A stretch of DNA of 64,000 nucleotides from Chryseobacterium sp. S0630 (GCF_024158915.1 NZ_JAMZGF010000025.1:1-64000), one strand, 5' to 3'. Counted from the stretch's first letter, positions 43,205 to 53,328 are shown. Numbers and translations: made by a program. The notes: generated by a model from the sequence alone, not told the origin.

Positions 43205-43440
43205 TTTTTAACCACAAAAGACACAAGCGTTTTATTCACACTTTATTAATTTTGAAGTTGAATACATTGAAAATAAAAGATCATATCATTTAAAAATCTT
43301 TGATTTTCTTCTTAACAATTCTTCACCTTTTAAATTCTCTTAATGGTTAAAAATATTTTTTCACGCAGATTTAGCGGATTACGCGGATCATTTTAAATCA
43401 ACAAAATTTGCTCAATCTGCGAAAGGATATTATTTCTTCT
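43205..43440. repeat. Repeat remnants between uxaC and kdgK
   Basis: The gap contains CGCAGATTTAGCGGATTACGCGGAT-like sequence (parts CGCAGATTTAGCGG and ATTACGCGGAT, about 43364-43390), closed by CAATCTGCG. It is related to the CGCAGATTATGC repeat at 58790 and 59110. No ORF is supported. Confidence 0.45.
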
Positions 43441-43445
43441 GAAAA

Positions 43446-44843
43446 CTAAAAATCAAAATAATTTTTTGCGTTATGGTAGCAGATATCTGAAATGGTTTTC
43501 CCGATCAGTTCTATATCATTCGGCAGTTCGCCGTTTTTCATTTCTTCCCCGAAAAGATTACACAACACTCTTCTGAAATACTCATGTCTCGGGTAAGAAA
43601 GGAAACTTCTGGAATCCGTCAGCATTCCCACAAAACAGCTTATTAATCCCATATTGGAAAGGGCATTCATCTGTTTGATCATTCCGTCTTTCTGATCAAG
43701 AAACCACCATCCGGAGCCAAACTGTACTTTACCTTTGATGCTTCCATCATTGAAATTCCCGATCATTGTTGCGAAAATTTCGTTATCCGCAGGATTTAAA
43801 TTGTAAAGAATGGTTTTTGTAAGTTTATCTTTTCCGTCTAAAGTGTTCAAAAATCTGGAAAGCGTTTCTGCCTGTACAAAGTCTCCAATAGAATCCCAGC
43901 CGGTATCCGGTCCTAAAATTCTGTGCATTCTTTCATTATTATTTCTCAAAGCTCCTAAATGGAACTGCTGAACCCATCCGTATTGATGATAAGCTTCCCC
44001 TAAGAATAATAAAATGGCTGTTTTGAATTGATTCACCTGCTTTTCAGCAATCACTTTTCCGGCTAATTTATCATTGAAAATAGCATTCACTTCCGCTTCT
44101 GTAGCTTCTTCAAAAGAAATATTATTTAAGCCGTGATCACACAGTCTGCATCCATTTTCGTGGAAATATTCGATCCTTTTAAGCAAAGCATCACATAAAG
44201 TCTGGTAAGAATTAATTTCAATCCCTGCTGATGTTCCCAGTTTTGCAATGTAATCTGCGAAGTTGTGGTTTTCAATCAGAATCGCCTTATCCGGACGGAA
44301 TGCAGTGCTTACTTTGATACTGAAATCACTTTTCGCCAGATCCTGATGGTAATTCAAGGTGTCTGTAGGGTCTTCTGTAGTACATAGAGATTCCACATTC
44401 ATCATTTTCAAAAGACCTCTGGTAGATTTTTCAGGGGTTTGAAGCTGAGTGGTGATGTTTTCATAGATTTCCGATGCATTGTCTCCATTCAACAGTTCAT
44501 CAATTCCGAAATATCTTTTCAATTCCAGATGAGTCCAGTGATACAAAGGGTTTCTCAAAGTATACGGAACTGTTTTTGCCCATGCTTCGAATTTTTCTTT
44601 GTCTGAAGCATCTCCCGTGATGAATTTTTCATTGACTCCCATCGTTCTCATAGCTCTCCATTTGTAGTGGTCACCAGCAATCCAGACTTTGGAAATATTG
44701 TCAAAAACAGTGTCTTCTGCAATATCTTTAGGAATCAAATGATTATGATAATCGATGATCGGCTGTTTTTCTGCGAATCTGAAGTAAAGTTCTTCAGCGT
44801 ATTTATTTTGTAATAAGAATTGGTCTGTTATAAAAGGTTTCAT
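43446..44843 (-). CDS. uxaC: Glucuronate/galacturonate isomerase
   Basis: This 465-residue amidohydrolase-like isomerase converts D-galacturonate to D-tagaturonate (and glucuronate to fructuronate). It has the metal-binding start IIDYHNHLIPKDIA, KVWIAGDHYKWRAMR and the terminal FFRRVLCNLFGEEMKNGELP segment typical of UxaC. Its length is close to the E. coli enzyme. It lies 18 bp after kduD and is the first step of the saturated galacturonate route that continues with uxaB and uxaA downstream. Confidence 0.95.
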   Translation of the reverse strand: MKPFITDQFLLQNKYAEELYFRFAEKQPIIDYHNHLIPKDIAEDTVFDNISKVWIAGDHYKWRAMRTMGVNEKFITGDASDKEKFEAWAKTVPYTLRNPLYHWTHLELKRYFGIDELLNGDNASEIYENITTQLQTPEKSTRGLLKMMNVESLCTTEDPTDTLNYHQDLAKSDFSIKVSTAFRPDKAILIENHNFADYIAKLGTSAGIEINSYQTLCDALLKRIEYFHENGCRLCDHGLNNISFEEATEAEVNAIFNDKLAGKVIAEKQVNQFKTAILLFLGEAYHQYGWVQQFHLGALRNNNERMHRILGPDTGWDSIGDFVQAETLSRFLNTLDGKDKLTKTILYNLNPADNEIFATMIGNFNDGSIKGKVQFGSGWWFLDQKDGMIKQMNALSNMGLISCFVGMLTDSRSFLSYPRHEYFRRVLCNLFGEEMKNGELPNDIELIGKTISDICYHNAKNYFDF

Positions 44844-44861
44844 TTTTTGTCTAATCTGTTG

Positions 44862-45644
44862 TTATTCATTAGCAGGTTTTCCAATAGTCGCCAGGATTCC
44901 TCCATCTACGTAAATAATCTGTCCGTTGATGAATCTGCTTGCATCAGAAGCAAGGAAAATAGCGGTTCCTGCAAGGTCTTCCGGGTTTCCCCATCTCCCT
45001 TCCGGCGTTCTGCTGATGATAAAATCATTGAAAGGATTTCCATCCACACGGATGGGTTCTGTCTGGGAGGTTGCAAAATATCCGGGACCGATTCCGTTCA
45101 CCTGAATATTGTGTTTTGCCCATTCTGTTGCCAGATTTTTGGTAAGCATTTTAAGGCCGCCTTTTGCTGAAGCATAGGCTACTACATTGTCACGTCCCAG
45201 CTCACTCATCATCGAGCAGATGTTGATAATTTTCCCCGATTTCCTTTTAATCATATATTTCCCGATTAATTTCGACATGATAAAAGGTCCGGTAAGATCT
45301 ACATCAATTACTTTTCTAAAGTCATCCACTTCCATATCAATAGCCGGAATACGTTTGATGATTCCCGCATTATTGACAAGGATGTCTATTTTTCCATGAG
45401 TGGCTTCCATTAAAGCTACTTTTTGGGCAGCTTCCAGCTCATCCGTCACATCAAAAATATAGCCTGTTGCTTTATACCCTTTTTCATGGTAATAATTCAA
45501 CGCTTCTTCCAGCTTTGATGGCGTTGTACTGGTAATGGCCAGCTCAGCACCAGCTGCAGCAAGTCCTTCTGCCATTGCCATTCCTAATCCGTGAGTACCT
45601 CCGGTAACCACAGCTACCTTACCGGATAAATCAAATAAATTCAT
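44862..45644 (-). CDS. kduD: 2-deoxy-D-gluconate 3-dehydrogenase type SDR
   Basis: This 260-residue classical short-chain dehydrogenase has cofactor motif TGGTHGLGMAMAEGL, then NNAGI, the catalytic Ser in NICSMMSELG and the pair YASAK. In pectin pathways KduD reduces 2,5-diketo-3-deoxygluconate to KDG. Adjacency to kduI (eight bases apart) makes this the likely role here, though gluconate 5-dehydrogenases look very similar. No membrane or signal segment, so cytoplasmic. Confidence 0.92.
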   Translation of the reverse strand: MNLFDLSGKVAVVTGGTHGLGMAMAEGLAAAGAELAITSTTPSKLEEALNYYHEKGYKATGYIFDVTDELEAAQKVALMEATHGKIDILVNNAGIIKRIPAIDMEVDDFRKVIDVDLTGPFIMSKLIGKYMIKRKSGKIINICSMMSELGRDNVVAYASAKGGLKMLTKNLATEWAKHNIQVNGIGPGYFATSQTEPIRVDGNPFNDFIISRTPEGRWGNPEDLAGTAIFLASDASRFINGQIIYVDGGILATIGKPANE

Positions 45645-45652
45645 TGGAAAAA

Positions 45653-46489
45653 TTACTTTAGTTCGTTTGTTTTAATACCGTCCATATCACCATAGTCCAT
45701 ATTTTCTCCGGCCATACCCCAGATAAAAGTATAATTGGCAGTTCCTACGCCAGAGTGGATGGACCATTCCGGAGACAACACTGCCTGCCTGTTCTTCATA
45801 AACAGGTGACGGGTTTCATGGGGCTGGCCCATAAAATGACTTACTGTCTGCCCTTCTTCCAGATCAAAATAGAAATAGGCTTCCATTCTTCTGGTGTGGG
45901 TATGCGCAGGCATTGTGTTCCAGACATTTCCGGGATGCAGCTCAGTCATACCCATTTGGAGCTGGCAGGTTTCTACCACAGAATTAACAATCAGTTTGTT
46001 GATAGTACGTTTATTCGCATATTTCTCGTCGCCCAGTTCCACAATTTCAGCTTCGTTTTTGGTGATTTTCTTTGTGGGACATGCATGATGCGCCGGAGCT
46101 GAATTGATGTAGAAATAAGGCTGTTCTTTACCTGTCTTTTCAAAGATCACTTCCTGAGATCCTTTTCCGATGTATAAAGCTTCTTTATTTCCAAGCTCAT
46201 ATACATTTCCGTCAACAGTTACTTTTCCTGCTCCTCCTACATTGATGATTCCCAGCTCTCTTCTGTCAAGAAAATTTTCAGCTTTCAGATCATCAGTGGG
46301 CTCCAGTTTCAACGCTTTGGAGGAAGGCATTACTCCTCCTACAATAAGCCTGTCATACATAGAATACACCAGTTTTATCTTATCCTCATTGAATAAATCA
46401 TCGATTAGAAACTCCCTCCTGAGATCTTCTGTGGTATATTTTTTCACATCTTCAGGATGATGGGCGTAACGAAATTCTGATTGTGCCAT
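45653..46489 (-). CDS. kduI: 5-dehydro-4-deoxy-D-glucuronate isomerase
   Basis: This 278-residue cupin-type isomerase, exactly the length of the E. coli protein, converts the ring-opened form of unsaturated galacturonate (DKI) to diketodeoxygluconate. The zinc-binding motif PAHTHTRRMEAYFYF and the earlier GGVMPSS and ELGIINVGG segments are characteristic. It is the first gene of the minus-strand arm and starts 55 bp from an AATCGATT palindrome that overlaps the predicted transcription start, so repression by the LacI-type protein is likely. Confidence 0.96.
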   Translation of the reverse strand: MAQSEFRYAHHPEDVKKYTTEDLRREFLIDDLFNEDKIKLVYSMYDRLIVGGVMPSSKALKLEPTDDLKAENFLDRRELGIINVGGAGKVTVDGNVYELGNKEALYIGKGSQEVIFEKTGKEQPYFYINSAPAHHACPTKKITKNEAEIVELGDEKYANKRTINKLIVNSVVETCQLQMGMTELHPGNVWNTMPAHTHTRRMEAYFYFDLEEGQTVSHFMGQPHETRHLFMKNRQAVLSPEWSIHSGVGTANYTFIWGMAGENMDYGDMDGIKTNELK

Positions 46490-46543
46490 ACTACTATTTT
46501 TACTTTTTCTTTTTTACGGTTTTCGCAAACCTGTTAAACTCAA

Positions 46544-46557
46544 TGTAATCGATTGCA
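46544..46557. promoter_or_regulatory. LacI-type operator at the kduI promoter
   Basis: TGTAATCGATTGCA is a 14-bp palindrome with one mismatched pair, and a central CG as in LacI/GalR operators. On the minus strand the -7-like element TAATTTTA is the complement of 46558-46565, so transcription should start inside the palindrome. The same core recurs at 47231-47242 in front of susC. Confidence 0.7.
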
Positions 46558-46565
46558 TAAAATTA

Positions 46566-47170
46566 CACTAAAATTGCAGAAATACTTGTGGGGTTAAATA
46601 TATAATTATTCTTTAAGTAGTTAACAAAAAATTAATTTTATTTTAAAATAAGCTGATTATCAAATAAATAAAATTAAAAATAGATTTAAAAAGAGTTGGA
46701 AAAGAGAAAAAAAATATAGAATAAATTTCCCAAAATAAGAAACTAACCGGACTTAAAATATAAAATCATGCCAAAATAACACAGAAAACAAGCAATGAAA
46801 TATTGATTAAAATATCATCAAATTAATACACATATGATATATACTCGTAAATATTAATAAAAAGTACAAAATACAGAAGTACTGATAATTTCAAAAAGAT
46901 GACAAAAATCAGAAAATGATTAAAATTTTTCTTCCCAGGCATCAATTTCGGGATTTTTTATATCCGAAAACAGACATAGTTTTAATCAAAATTTAAGTTT
47001 TATAAACATTAAACACTTCCTTAACACATTTTTATTGTTAAGATTTAGAACAAAATGAAAACAATTATATACAATTGATTAACAATAAATTAAATTCATA
47101 AAACAAACATTTGTAAGGCTAAACACATTGTATTAAACACATAAATTAATGAAAAAATAACATTTTTTTC
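46566..47170. other. Long AT-rich spacer between the two pectin arms
   Basis: About 600 bp of very AT-rich DNA with no supported ORF, RNA or repeat. Long A tracts suggest intrinsically curved DNA. It separates the divergent promoters of the kduI and susC arms and could hold additional activator sites that are not recognisable by eye. Confidence 0.5.
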
Positions 47171-47200
47171 TTTGCGTATTGAAAAATAATATTAGTTTAG
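47171..47200 (+). promoter_or_regulatory. Probable promoter of the susC arm
   Basis: TTTG (47171-47174) and TAGTTTAG (47193-47200) are 18 bp apart, approximating the Bacteroidota -33/-7 promoter, with one mismatch in the -7 element. Transcription would begin near 47207, giving a leader of about 160 bases that contains the operator at 47231. Confidence 0.45.
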
Positions 47201-47230
47201 GAGCCAGATTAATTTATTATAAATAATTAC

Positions 47231-47242
47231 GCAATCGATTGC
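47231..47242. promoter_or_regulatory. LacI-type operator before susC
   Basis: GCAATCGATTGC is a perfect 12-bp palindrome with the same core as the copy at 46544-46557. It lies about 25 bases downstream of the predicted susC transcription start, a position where a bound repressor would block elongation. A half-site-like CGATTG recurs at about 47326. Confidence 0.75.
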
Positions 47243-47366
47243 ACAAAAGCGTAAGAAAATGATTAAAGTACATAATGGCCACTAAAATCTGCAGAATACT
47301 TAAAAATCCTAATCAAAAACGATTGAAAAAACTTTCAACCAAGAATTAAAACTATAAGGATACATA

Positions 47367-50300
47367 ATGGATAAAAGAGTACAATCAATAAAGTGGTTAT
47401 ATTTAACTGTTTTTCTGCTTCCTGTCCTTTCCATGGCTCAGGAAAAAGAAACGAAAAAAGATAAAGAAACCAAACTGGATGATGTGGTTTTGGTAGGCTA
47501 TACAAAAGTTTCCAAAAAAGACGTTACCAACGCTGTTTCTTCTGTGAAAGGCGAAGCTCTTAAAGATATGCCTTCTACCAATGCTGCTGAAGCTATCCAG
47601 GGAAGACTGGCCGGTGTACAGGTTTCTCTGAGTGAAGGATCTCCCGGAGCAGATGTGGACATTGTAATCCGCGGTGGAAACTCCATTACCCAAAGCAATG
47701 CCCCACTCTATATTGTAGATGGTGTGCAGATGGATAATGCCCTGACCATCTTATCTCCCAAAGAAATAGAATCAATTGAAGTATTAAAAGATGCCTCTTC
47801 CACTTCTATTTTCGGATCAAGAGGAGCTAACGGTGTAGTTCTGATCACTACAAAAGGCGGCCGCAAAAAAGGAAAAACAACAATTAACTATAATGGTTTT
47901 GTAGGGGTAAGAAGCATTCAGAATAAGATCAGTGTACTTGATCCTTACCAGTATGTTCTTTATCAGTATGAACAATATTATAAGAATGGAGATGCAAAAG
48001 ATATTGAAACTTTTAACACACGCTACGGAACTTTTGATCAGCTTGACAAATATAAGTCTGTAAAAAATGTAAACTGGCAGGATAAGCTTTTCGGAAGAGA
48101 AGCATTCAATTTTACGCACAATGTATCTTTATCCGGAGGATCTGAAAACTCTGCATTTTCATTGACACTTAATAATGTGGAGGAAGACGGAGTGATGATT
48201 GGATCCGGATTCAAACGTAATATGGCCAACTTCAGATATGATTATGATATTTCAAAAAAGCTGAGTATTGGTCTGAACGCCCGCTACAGCCGTCAGATGA
48301 TCTACGGAGCGGGAACTTCTGCCTCAGGTTCACAAACCACCAACCGGTTGAGAAATGCCATCAGATATCAGCCTTTTGAAGGTGGTTCTACGGTAGATGT
48401 TGATGATTTTGATCCTTTATTTGCAGATCAGACGAATCTTGTCAATCCTGTTTTACTGGCCAATGATGAAGTAAAGGAAAGCGGAAGAAATGACTTATTA
48501 CTGAACGGAACAATTGAATATAAGATCAGTAAAGATTTTACGTTCCGAAGTGTGATCGGTTATGTACAGAGAGATCAGATCGTCAATCAGTTTTCAGGTC
48601 CGGTTACCAGCCTTGCCAGACAGAACAATGATCAGCCAGTGGTGTTTATGAGTAATTCTCAAACCAGAAGAATTACCAATACCAACACATTGAATTATAG
48701 AAGAACATTCGGTAATCATAAGTTTGATCTTTTAGCAGGTCAGGAAACCGTGAGAACCGATGGTGAATCTACCTCCATCAATATCAAATGGTTCCCTAAA
48801 TCTTCTTCGGCACAGGAAGCCTTTGCTAATTCACAGCTGGCATCACCACCTTCAGGAATGGTTCAGGATGCTCCTAAAACGGCAAGAGAGGTAGACCGTT
48901 TAGCATCTTTCTTTGGAAGGGTAAATTATATCTACAACAACAAATATATTGCAACAGTTTCCATGAGAGCCGATGGTTCCAGTGTTTTCAAACCTGGTCC
49001 CAATCAGTGGGGATACTTTCCTGCAGCTTCTTTAGCCTGGAAAATCAAGGAAGAAAATTTCTTGAAGCAGAGCAATTTTGTGAATGAACTGAAACTTCGT
49101 TTAGGATATGGAAAATCAGGAAATAACAGAATCGGAGCTTTTTTATATGATACCTTCTTTACATCATCGTCAGATTACGGCTACGCTTTCGGAACCAGTG
49201 TTACCCCAGGGGCTACCACCGGAAATATTATGGCCAACCCTAATGTAAAATGGGAAACAGCCACTTCATACAATGCCGGAATTGATTTTGGGTTGTTTAA
49301 AGGAAGGCTTTATGGAACTCTGGATGTTTATAAAACAGATACCAAAGACCTTTTATTATTAGCCAAAATACCACAGACTTCCGGATACGAGTATCAATAC
49401 CAAAACTCAGGAAGCAGCGAAAATAAAGGGATAGAACTATCAATGGGAAGTACCATCATCAGCAAAGAAAACTTTTCGTGGAAAATTGATGCCAATATTT
49501 CTTCCAACAGAAATACCATCAAAAGCTTGGGAAGCAATGCCTCTGCCAGTGCCAATTCTTACTACTACCCTTCCGGATGGCAGAATAACCTGTTTGATTT
49601 CCTTGTACAGGTAGGTAAACCGGTAGGTACTTATTGGGGATATGTTACAGCAGGAAGATATGAAGTAAGTGATTTTAATTATGACGCAGCTACCCAACTT
49701 TATACACTAAAGGCAGGAATTGCAAGTTCTGCTGCTGTTGCTAACGGTGCAAAAGCCGTACAACCAGGAGACCTTAAACTTCAGGACCTGAATGGAGACG
49801 GAGTAATTGATAACAAAGATATGACTGATCTTGGGAGTGCACAGCCTAAATTCTACGGAGGTTTTACCCAAACATTCCGCTATAAGAACTGGGATATGAG
49901 TTTGCTTTTCAATTTCTCCATAGGAAATAAAGTGTACAATGCCAACAAATTAGAATACACCACTCAATATCTTTATAAGGATAATAATATGCTTGCTGAA
50001 GTAGCAGACCGCTGGAGATGGTTTGATAATGCCGGAAATAAAGTAACAGATCCTACTGCTCTTGCCGCTCTTAATGCCAATACAACGATGTGGACTCCTC
50101 CCGCAGGAGCTTATTTCCTTCATTCTTATGCTATTGAAGACGGTTCTTTCTTGAGACTGAATAACCTTACCATTGGATATAGTCTTCCAAAAGGATCTCT
50201 TGATGCTATTGGAGTGAAAAACCTGAGGCTGTATGCTACCGTTAATAATTTATTTACGATTACGGGTTATTCAGGATTTGATCCGGAAGCCAATACAAGA

Positions 50301-50384
50301 AGAAATCCATTAACTCCGGGAGTAGATTATTCTGCTTATCCAAGAAGCCGATTTATTTTATCAGGAGTAGATATTACTTTCTAA
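47367..50384 (+). CDS. susC: SusC/RagA family TonB-linked outer membrane transporter
   Basis: This 1005-residue outer-membrane transporter has a signal peptide (to MAQ near residue 25). A short region containing the TonB-box-like DDVVLVGYTKVSKKDVT is followed by the plug with IQGRLAGVQVSLSEGSPGADVDIVIRGG (read as parts IQGRLAGVQV and DIVIRGG) and ITQSNAPLYIVDG. A large barrel ends in a terminal aromatic strand. The carboxypeptidase-like N-terminal domain common in SusC proteins is absent. Paired with susD and followed by pectin enzymes, it should import pectic oligosaccharides. First gene of the plus-strand arm. Confidence 0.95.
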   Translation: MDKRVQSIKWLYLTVFLLPVLSMAQEKETKKDKETKLDDVVLVGYTKVSKKDVTNAVSSVKGEALKDMPSTNAAEAIQGRLAGVQVSLSEGSPGADVDIVIRGGNSITQSNAPLYIVDGVQMDNALTILSPKEIESIEVLKDASSTSIFGSRGANGVVLITTKGGRKKGKTTINYNGFVGVRSIQNKISVLDPYQYVLYQYEQYYKNGDAKDIETFNTRYGTFDQLDKYKSVKNVNWQDKLFGREAFNFTHNVSLSGGSENSAFSLTLNNVEEDGVMIGSGFKRNMANFRYDYDISKKLSIGLNARYSRQMIYGAGTSASGSQTTNRLRNAIRYQPFEGGSTVDVDDFDPLFADQTNLVNPVLLANDEVKESGRNDLLLNGTIEYKISKDFTFRSVIGYVQRDQIVNQFSGPVTSLARQNNDQPVVFMSNSQTRRITNTNTLNYRRTFGNHKFDLLAGQETVRTDGESTSINIKWFPKSSSAQEAFANSQLASPPSGMVQDAPKTAREVDRLASFFGRVNYIYNNKYIATVSMRADGSSVFKPGPNQWGYFPAASLAWKIKEENFLKQSNFVNELKLRLGYGKSGNNRIGAFLYDTFFTSSSDYGYAFGTSVTPGATTGNIMANPNVKWETATSYNAGIDFGLFKGRLYGTLDVYKTDTKDLLLLAKIPQTSGYEYQYQNSGSSENKGIELSMGSTIISKENFSWKIDANISSNRNTIKSLGSNASASANSYYYPSGWQNNLFDFLVQVGKPVGTYWGYVTAGRYEVSDFNYDAATQLYTLKAGIASSAAVANGAKAVQPGDLKLQDLNGDGVIDNKDMTDLGSAQPKFYGGFTQTFRYKNWDMSLLFNFSIGNKVYNANKLEYTTQYLYKDNNMLAEVADRWRWFDNAGNKVTDPTALAALNANTTMWTPPAGAYFLHSYAIEDGSFLRLNNLTIGYSLPKGSLDAIGVKNLRLYATVNNLFTITGYSGFDPEANTRRNPLTPGVDYSAYPRSRFILSGVDITF

Positions 50385-50394
50385 AACGAACGCT

Positions 50395-52230
50395 ATGAAC
50401 AAAAATAAATTTTCAAGTTTTTTCTTATCTCTTGCCTGCGTGGTTACTCTTAATTCCTGCAGTGATTATTTAGAGGTAGAAAATCTTTCCAATACTGCTG
50501 AGAAGCAACAATTTGACTCAGCACCAGACACCTTTGCTGCACTTGTAGGGGTTTATAACAGTGCTATGGGTGACAATACGTATGGACAGAGAATGAATCT
50601 CATCCTTTCCCAGTCCGGGGACGATCTCAGAACCTCCGGAGATTATAATGCCAACGACAGAAGAGGAATAAGCTGTTTCGGAGCAGTTCCCACCAATACG
50701 GAATTATTAAGACCTTTCCTGGATACTTACACAGGCATCGAAAGAGCGAATCTTGTAATCAAAAACATTCCTCTTTCTCCAGTTTATCAAACCGGATCTG
50801 CAGCTGATAAAAAACTGATGGACCGCTATCTGGGCGAAGCATTAACACTAAGAGCATTGTTTTATTATGATCTTATTAAAAACTGGGGTGATGTCCCTTT
50901 TCAGGATGTCCCTTCTGCAGATCTGCCATCCGTTTATATTCCGAAAACAGACCGTGATATCATCTATGAAAAACTTCTTGATGATCTGGCAAAAGCATCT
51001 GCTCTGGTGCCATGGAAATCTGAAGGAGGAACTACTGCACAAAGACTTTCCAAAGCAGCAGTAAAAGGATTAAGAGCCAGAATAGCCTTGGCAAGAGCCG
51101 GATATTCTTTGAGAAGAAGTCCGCAACTCATGACGCAAGGAACAAATCCTCAGAAATATTATCAGATTGCGTATGATGAATGCAAAGATATCATCACTTC
51201 CGGGCAGCACAAGCTGAACCCTAGCTATGAAGGGCTTTTCAGATCTTTGCATACCAACACTCCGGATACAACGAGTGAAATTATTTTTGCTGTCGGAGCT
51301 TTTGGCGGAAACTCTAGAACAGATTCAAAAATCGGATATTATAATGGGTTAAGGCATGATGATTCTGACTGGAAATCAGCCGGAGGAATCAGTGCTATTC
51401 CTACCTATTTCTATGAGTTCAGTAAATATGATTTGAGAAGAGATGTTAATATTGCCATTTTCAGGGTGAGCACATCAAAACAGGAGGATCTTCAGACTTC
51501 CATCAACTGGAATGACGGAAAATTCAGAAAGTCGTGGACGAGCATTACGGGAACTTCCCAGAACTTAGGAATCGACTGGCCGTTGCTACGATATGCCGAT
51601 ATTTTATTAATGTTTGCTGAAGCAGACAATGAACTTCACAGTGCTCCTTCTCAGGAAGCCATTGATGCTGTAATGGCTGTAAGACAAAGAGCTTATACAG
51701 GTAATTTGGGTCAGATAGGAACCATTCCTACTTCCAAGAATGACTTCTTTAAATATATTGTTCAGGAAAGATTATTGGAATTCGGAGGTGAAGGATTGAG
51801 AAAATATGATCTGATCCGCTGGAACCTTCTGGAAACAAAGATCAATGAAACCCGACAGAAACTTACAGATTTCATGAACGGCACAGGAGCTTATGCGAAT
51901 GTTCCCGAGTATATTTTTTACAAAAAACCGGCTTCCACTGTTGCCAATTATGTTCCCACAAAAACAGCACAGCAAAACGTTCTGGATATGGACATTTATG
52001 TGAACGGAATCAACAAGGCTGATGTTTTCTACAATCCAAATCAAAGTGTGGCTACTCCTACAGGATACACAAAAGTGAACTGGAGACTGGCTATGACACA
52101 GCCTTACATCAGTGGAGATCCGGTGAAAAGTTATGCGTATTATTTCCAGCCTAACAAAAAGGAACTTCTTCCTATTGCGCTGGATGTGATCAATTCAAAT
52201 TATAACCTTACCCAGGATTACGGATACTAG
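50395..52230 (+). CDS. susD: SusD/RagB family nutrient-binding lipoprotein
   Basis: This 611-residue surface lipoprotein has lipobox LNSC (Cys near residue 22), then the SusD fold rich in TPR-like helices. Conserved segments include LTLRALFYYDLIKNWGDVPF (as ALTLRALFYYDLI), LRYADILLMFAEADNE, and ERLLEFGGEGLRKYDLIRW (as LLEFGGEGLRKYDL). It caps the SusC pore and captures oligosaccharide. It begins 10 bp after susC, so the pair is cotranscribed. Substrate preference for pectic oligosaccharides is inferred from the downstream enzymes. Confidence 0.95.
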   Translation: MNKNKFSSFFLSLACVVTLNSCSDYLEVENLSNTAEKQQFDSAPDTFAALVGVYNSAMGDNTYGQRMNLILSQSGDDLRTSGDYNANDRRGISCFGAVPTNTELLRPFLDTYTGIERANLVIKNIPLSPVYQTGSAADKKLMDRYLGEALTLRALFYYDLIKNWGDVPFQDVPSADLPSVYIPKTDRDIIYEKLLDDLAKASALVPWKSEGGTTAQRLSKAAVKGLRARIALARAGYSLRRSPQLMTQGTNPQKYYQIAYDECKDIITSGQHKLNPSYEGLFRSLHTNTPDTTSEIIFAVGAFGGNSRTDSKIGYYNGLRHDDSDWKSAGGISAIPTYFYEFSKYDLRRDVNIAIFRVSTSKQEDLQTSINWNDGKFRKSWTSITGTSQNLGIDWPLLRYADILLMFAEADNELHSAPSQEAIDAVMAVRQRAYTGNLGQIGTIPTSKNDFFKYIVQERLLEFGGEGLRKYDLIRWNLLETKINETRQKLTDFMNGTGAYANVPEYIFYKKPASTVANYVPTKTAQQNVLDMDIYVNGINKADVFYNPNQSVATPTGYTKVNWRLAMTQPYISGDPVKSYAYYFQPNKKELLPIALDVINSNYNLTQDYGY

Positions 52231-52305
52231 ATAGTTCAACATTCATATCAAAATACAGGCTGTCTTCCACCAAGATCAGTCTGTATTTTACCTCAAAACT
52301 GCTTT

Positions 52306-53328
52306 ATGAAATTTTCCATCTTTTTTAAAAACACGGCTCTGTTTTCTGTTGCTCTGATGGCTTTAGTCAGTCTTCTTTCTTTCAAAATCAAGGATAAAAC
52401 CATCGTGGTTTCGAAAGATGGGAAAGGTAATTTCACAACCGTTCAGCAGGCAATTAACGCTATTGAAAACAATTCTTCAACAAGAACAAAAGTTTTTATT
52501 AAAAACGGAACTTATAAAGAAAAGATTACCATTCAGGAAACAAAAGGAGTCATACTTCTGGTAGGTGAAAATCCAGAAAAAACAATCATTACTTACAATG
52601 ATTATGCCTCAAAAAAGAATGCTGAAGGAAAAGAGATCGGGACGACAGGTTCATCCACAATATTTATTTATTCAAATGATTTTACAGCAAAAAATATTTC
52701 ATTTGAAAACAGTTCCGGAAGAGTCGGACAGGCAGTTGCTGTATTAACTTCCGGTGACAGAATCGCCTTTGAAAACTGCAGATTTTTAGGAAATCAGGAT
52801 ACTTTATATTTAAAAGGAGTTCAGGATCTCGAGGACAAGACAAAACCATCAAGAAACTACTTCAAAAACTGTTATATCGAAGGAACAACGGATTATATTT
52901 TTGGGGCTGGAACAGCTGTTTTTGAAAATTGTATTATTTACTCCAAAGAAACGGCAAGCTATGTTACAGCCGCTTCTACTCCACAGGGAAATGAATTTGG
53001 GTTCGTTTTTATCAATTCAAAGATTATTGGAAATGCAAAAGACCATTCCGTCTATCTGGGAAGACCATGGAGACCTTTTGCAAGAACCGTTTATATCGAC
53101 TGTGAGCTTAACTCAACGATAAAGCCTGAAGGATGGCACAACTGGAACAAAACGGAAGCAGAAAAGACCACATTGTACGCAGAAAGCAACTCAAAAGGAG
53201 CCGGAGCCAATATGACTCAAAGAGTTCCTTGGTCGCATCAATTAAATAAAGAAGAAAGAAAAAAATACACTCCGGAAAATATTCTTAAAGGAAATGATCA
53301 GTGGAATATAAAAAAGAGCTTACAATAA
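52306..53328 (+). CDS. Pectin methylesterase (CE8), first copy
   Basis: This 340-residue right-handed beta-helix esterase removes methyl groups from homogalacturonan, preparing it for lyase and polygalacturonase attack. The catalytic set is visible: GNQDTLY (Asp), DYIFGAGTAVFENC (Asp) and YLGRPWRPFARTVY (Arg). The hydrophobic N-terminus acts as a signal or anchor without an obvious cleavage site. The gene lies 75 bp after susD. A second CE8 with the same motifs but low overall identity ends the arm at 62905-63867. Confidence 0.93.
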   Translation: MKFSIFFKNTALFSVALMALVSLLSFKIKDKTIVVSKDGKGNFTTVQQAINAIENNSSTRTKVFIKNGTYKEKITIQETKGVILLVGENPEKTIITYNDYASKKNAEGKEIGTTGSSTIFIYSNDFTAKNISFENSSGRVGQAVAVLTSGDRIAFENCRFLGNQDTLYLKGVQDLEDKTKPSRNYFKNCYIEGTTDYIFGAGTAVFENCIIYSKETASYVTAASTPQGNEFGFVFINSKIIGNAKDHSVYLGRPWRPFARTVYIDCELNSTIKPEGWHNWNKTEAEKTTLYAESNSKGAGANMTQRVPWSHQLNKEERKKYTPENILKGNDQWNIKKSLQ

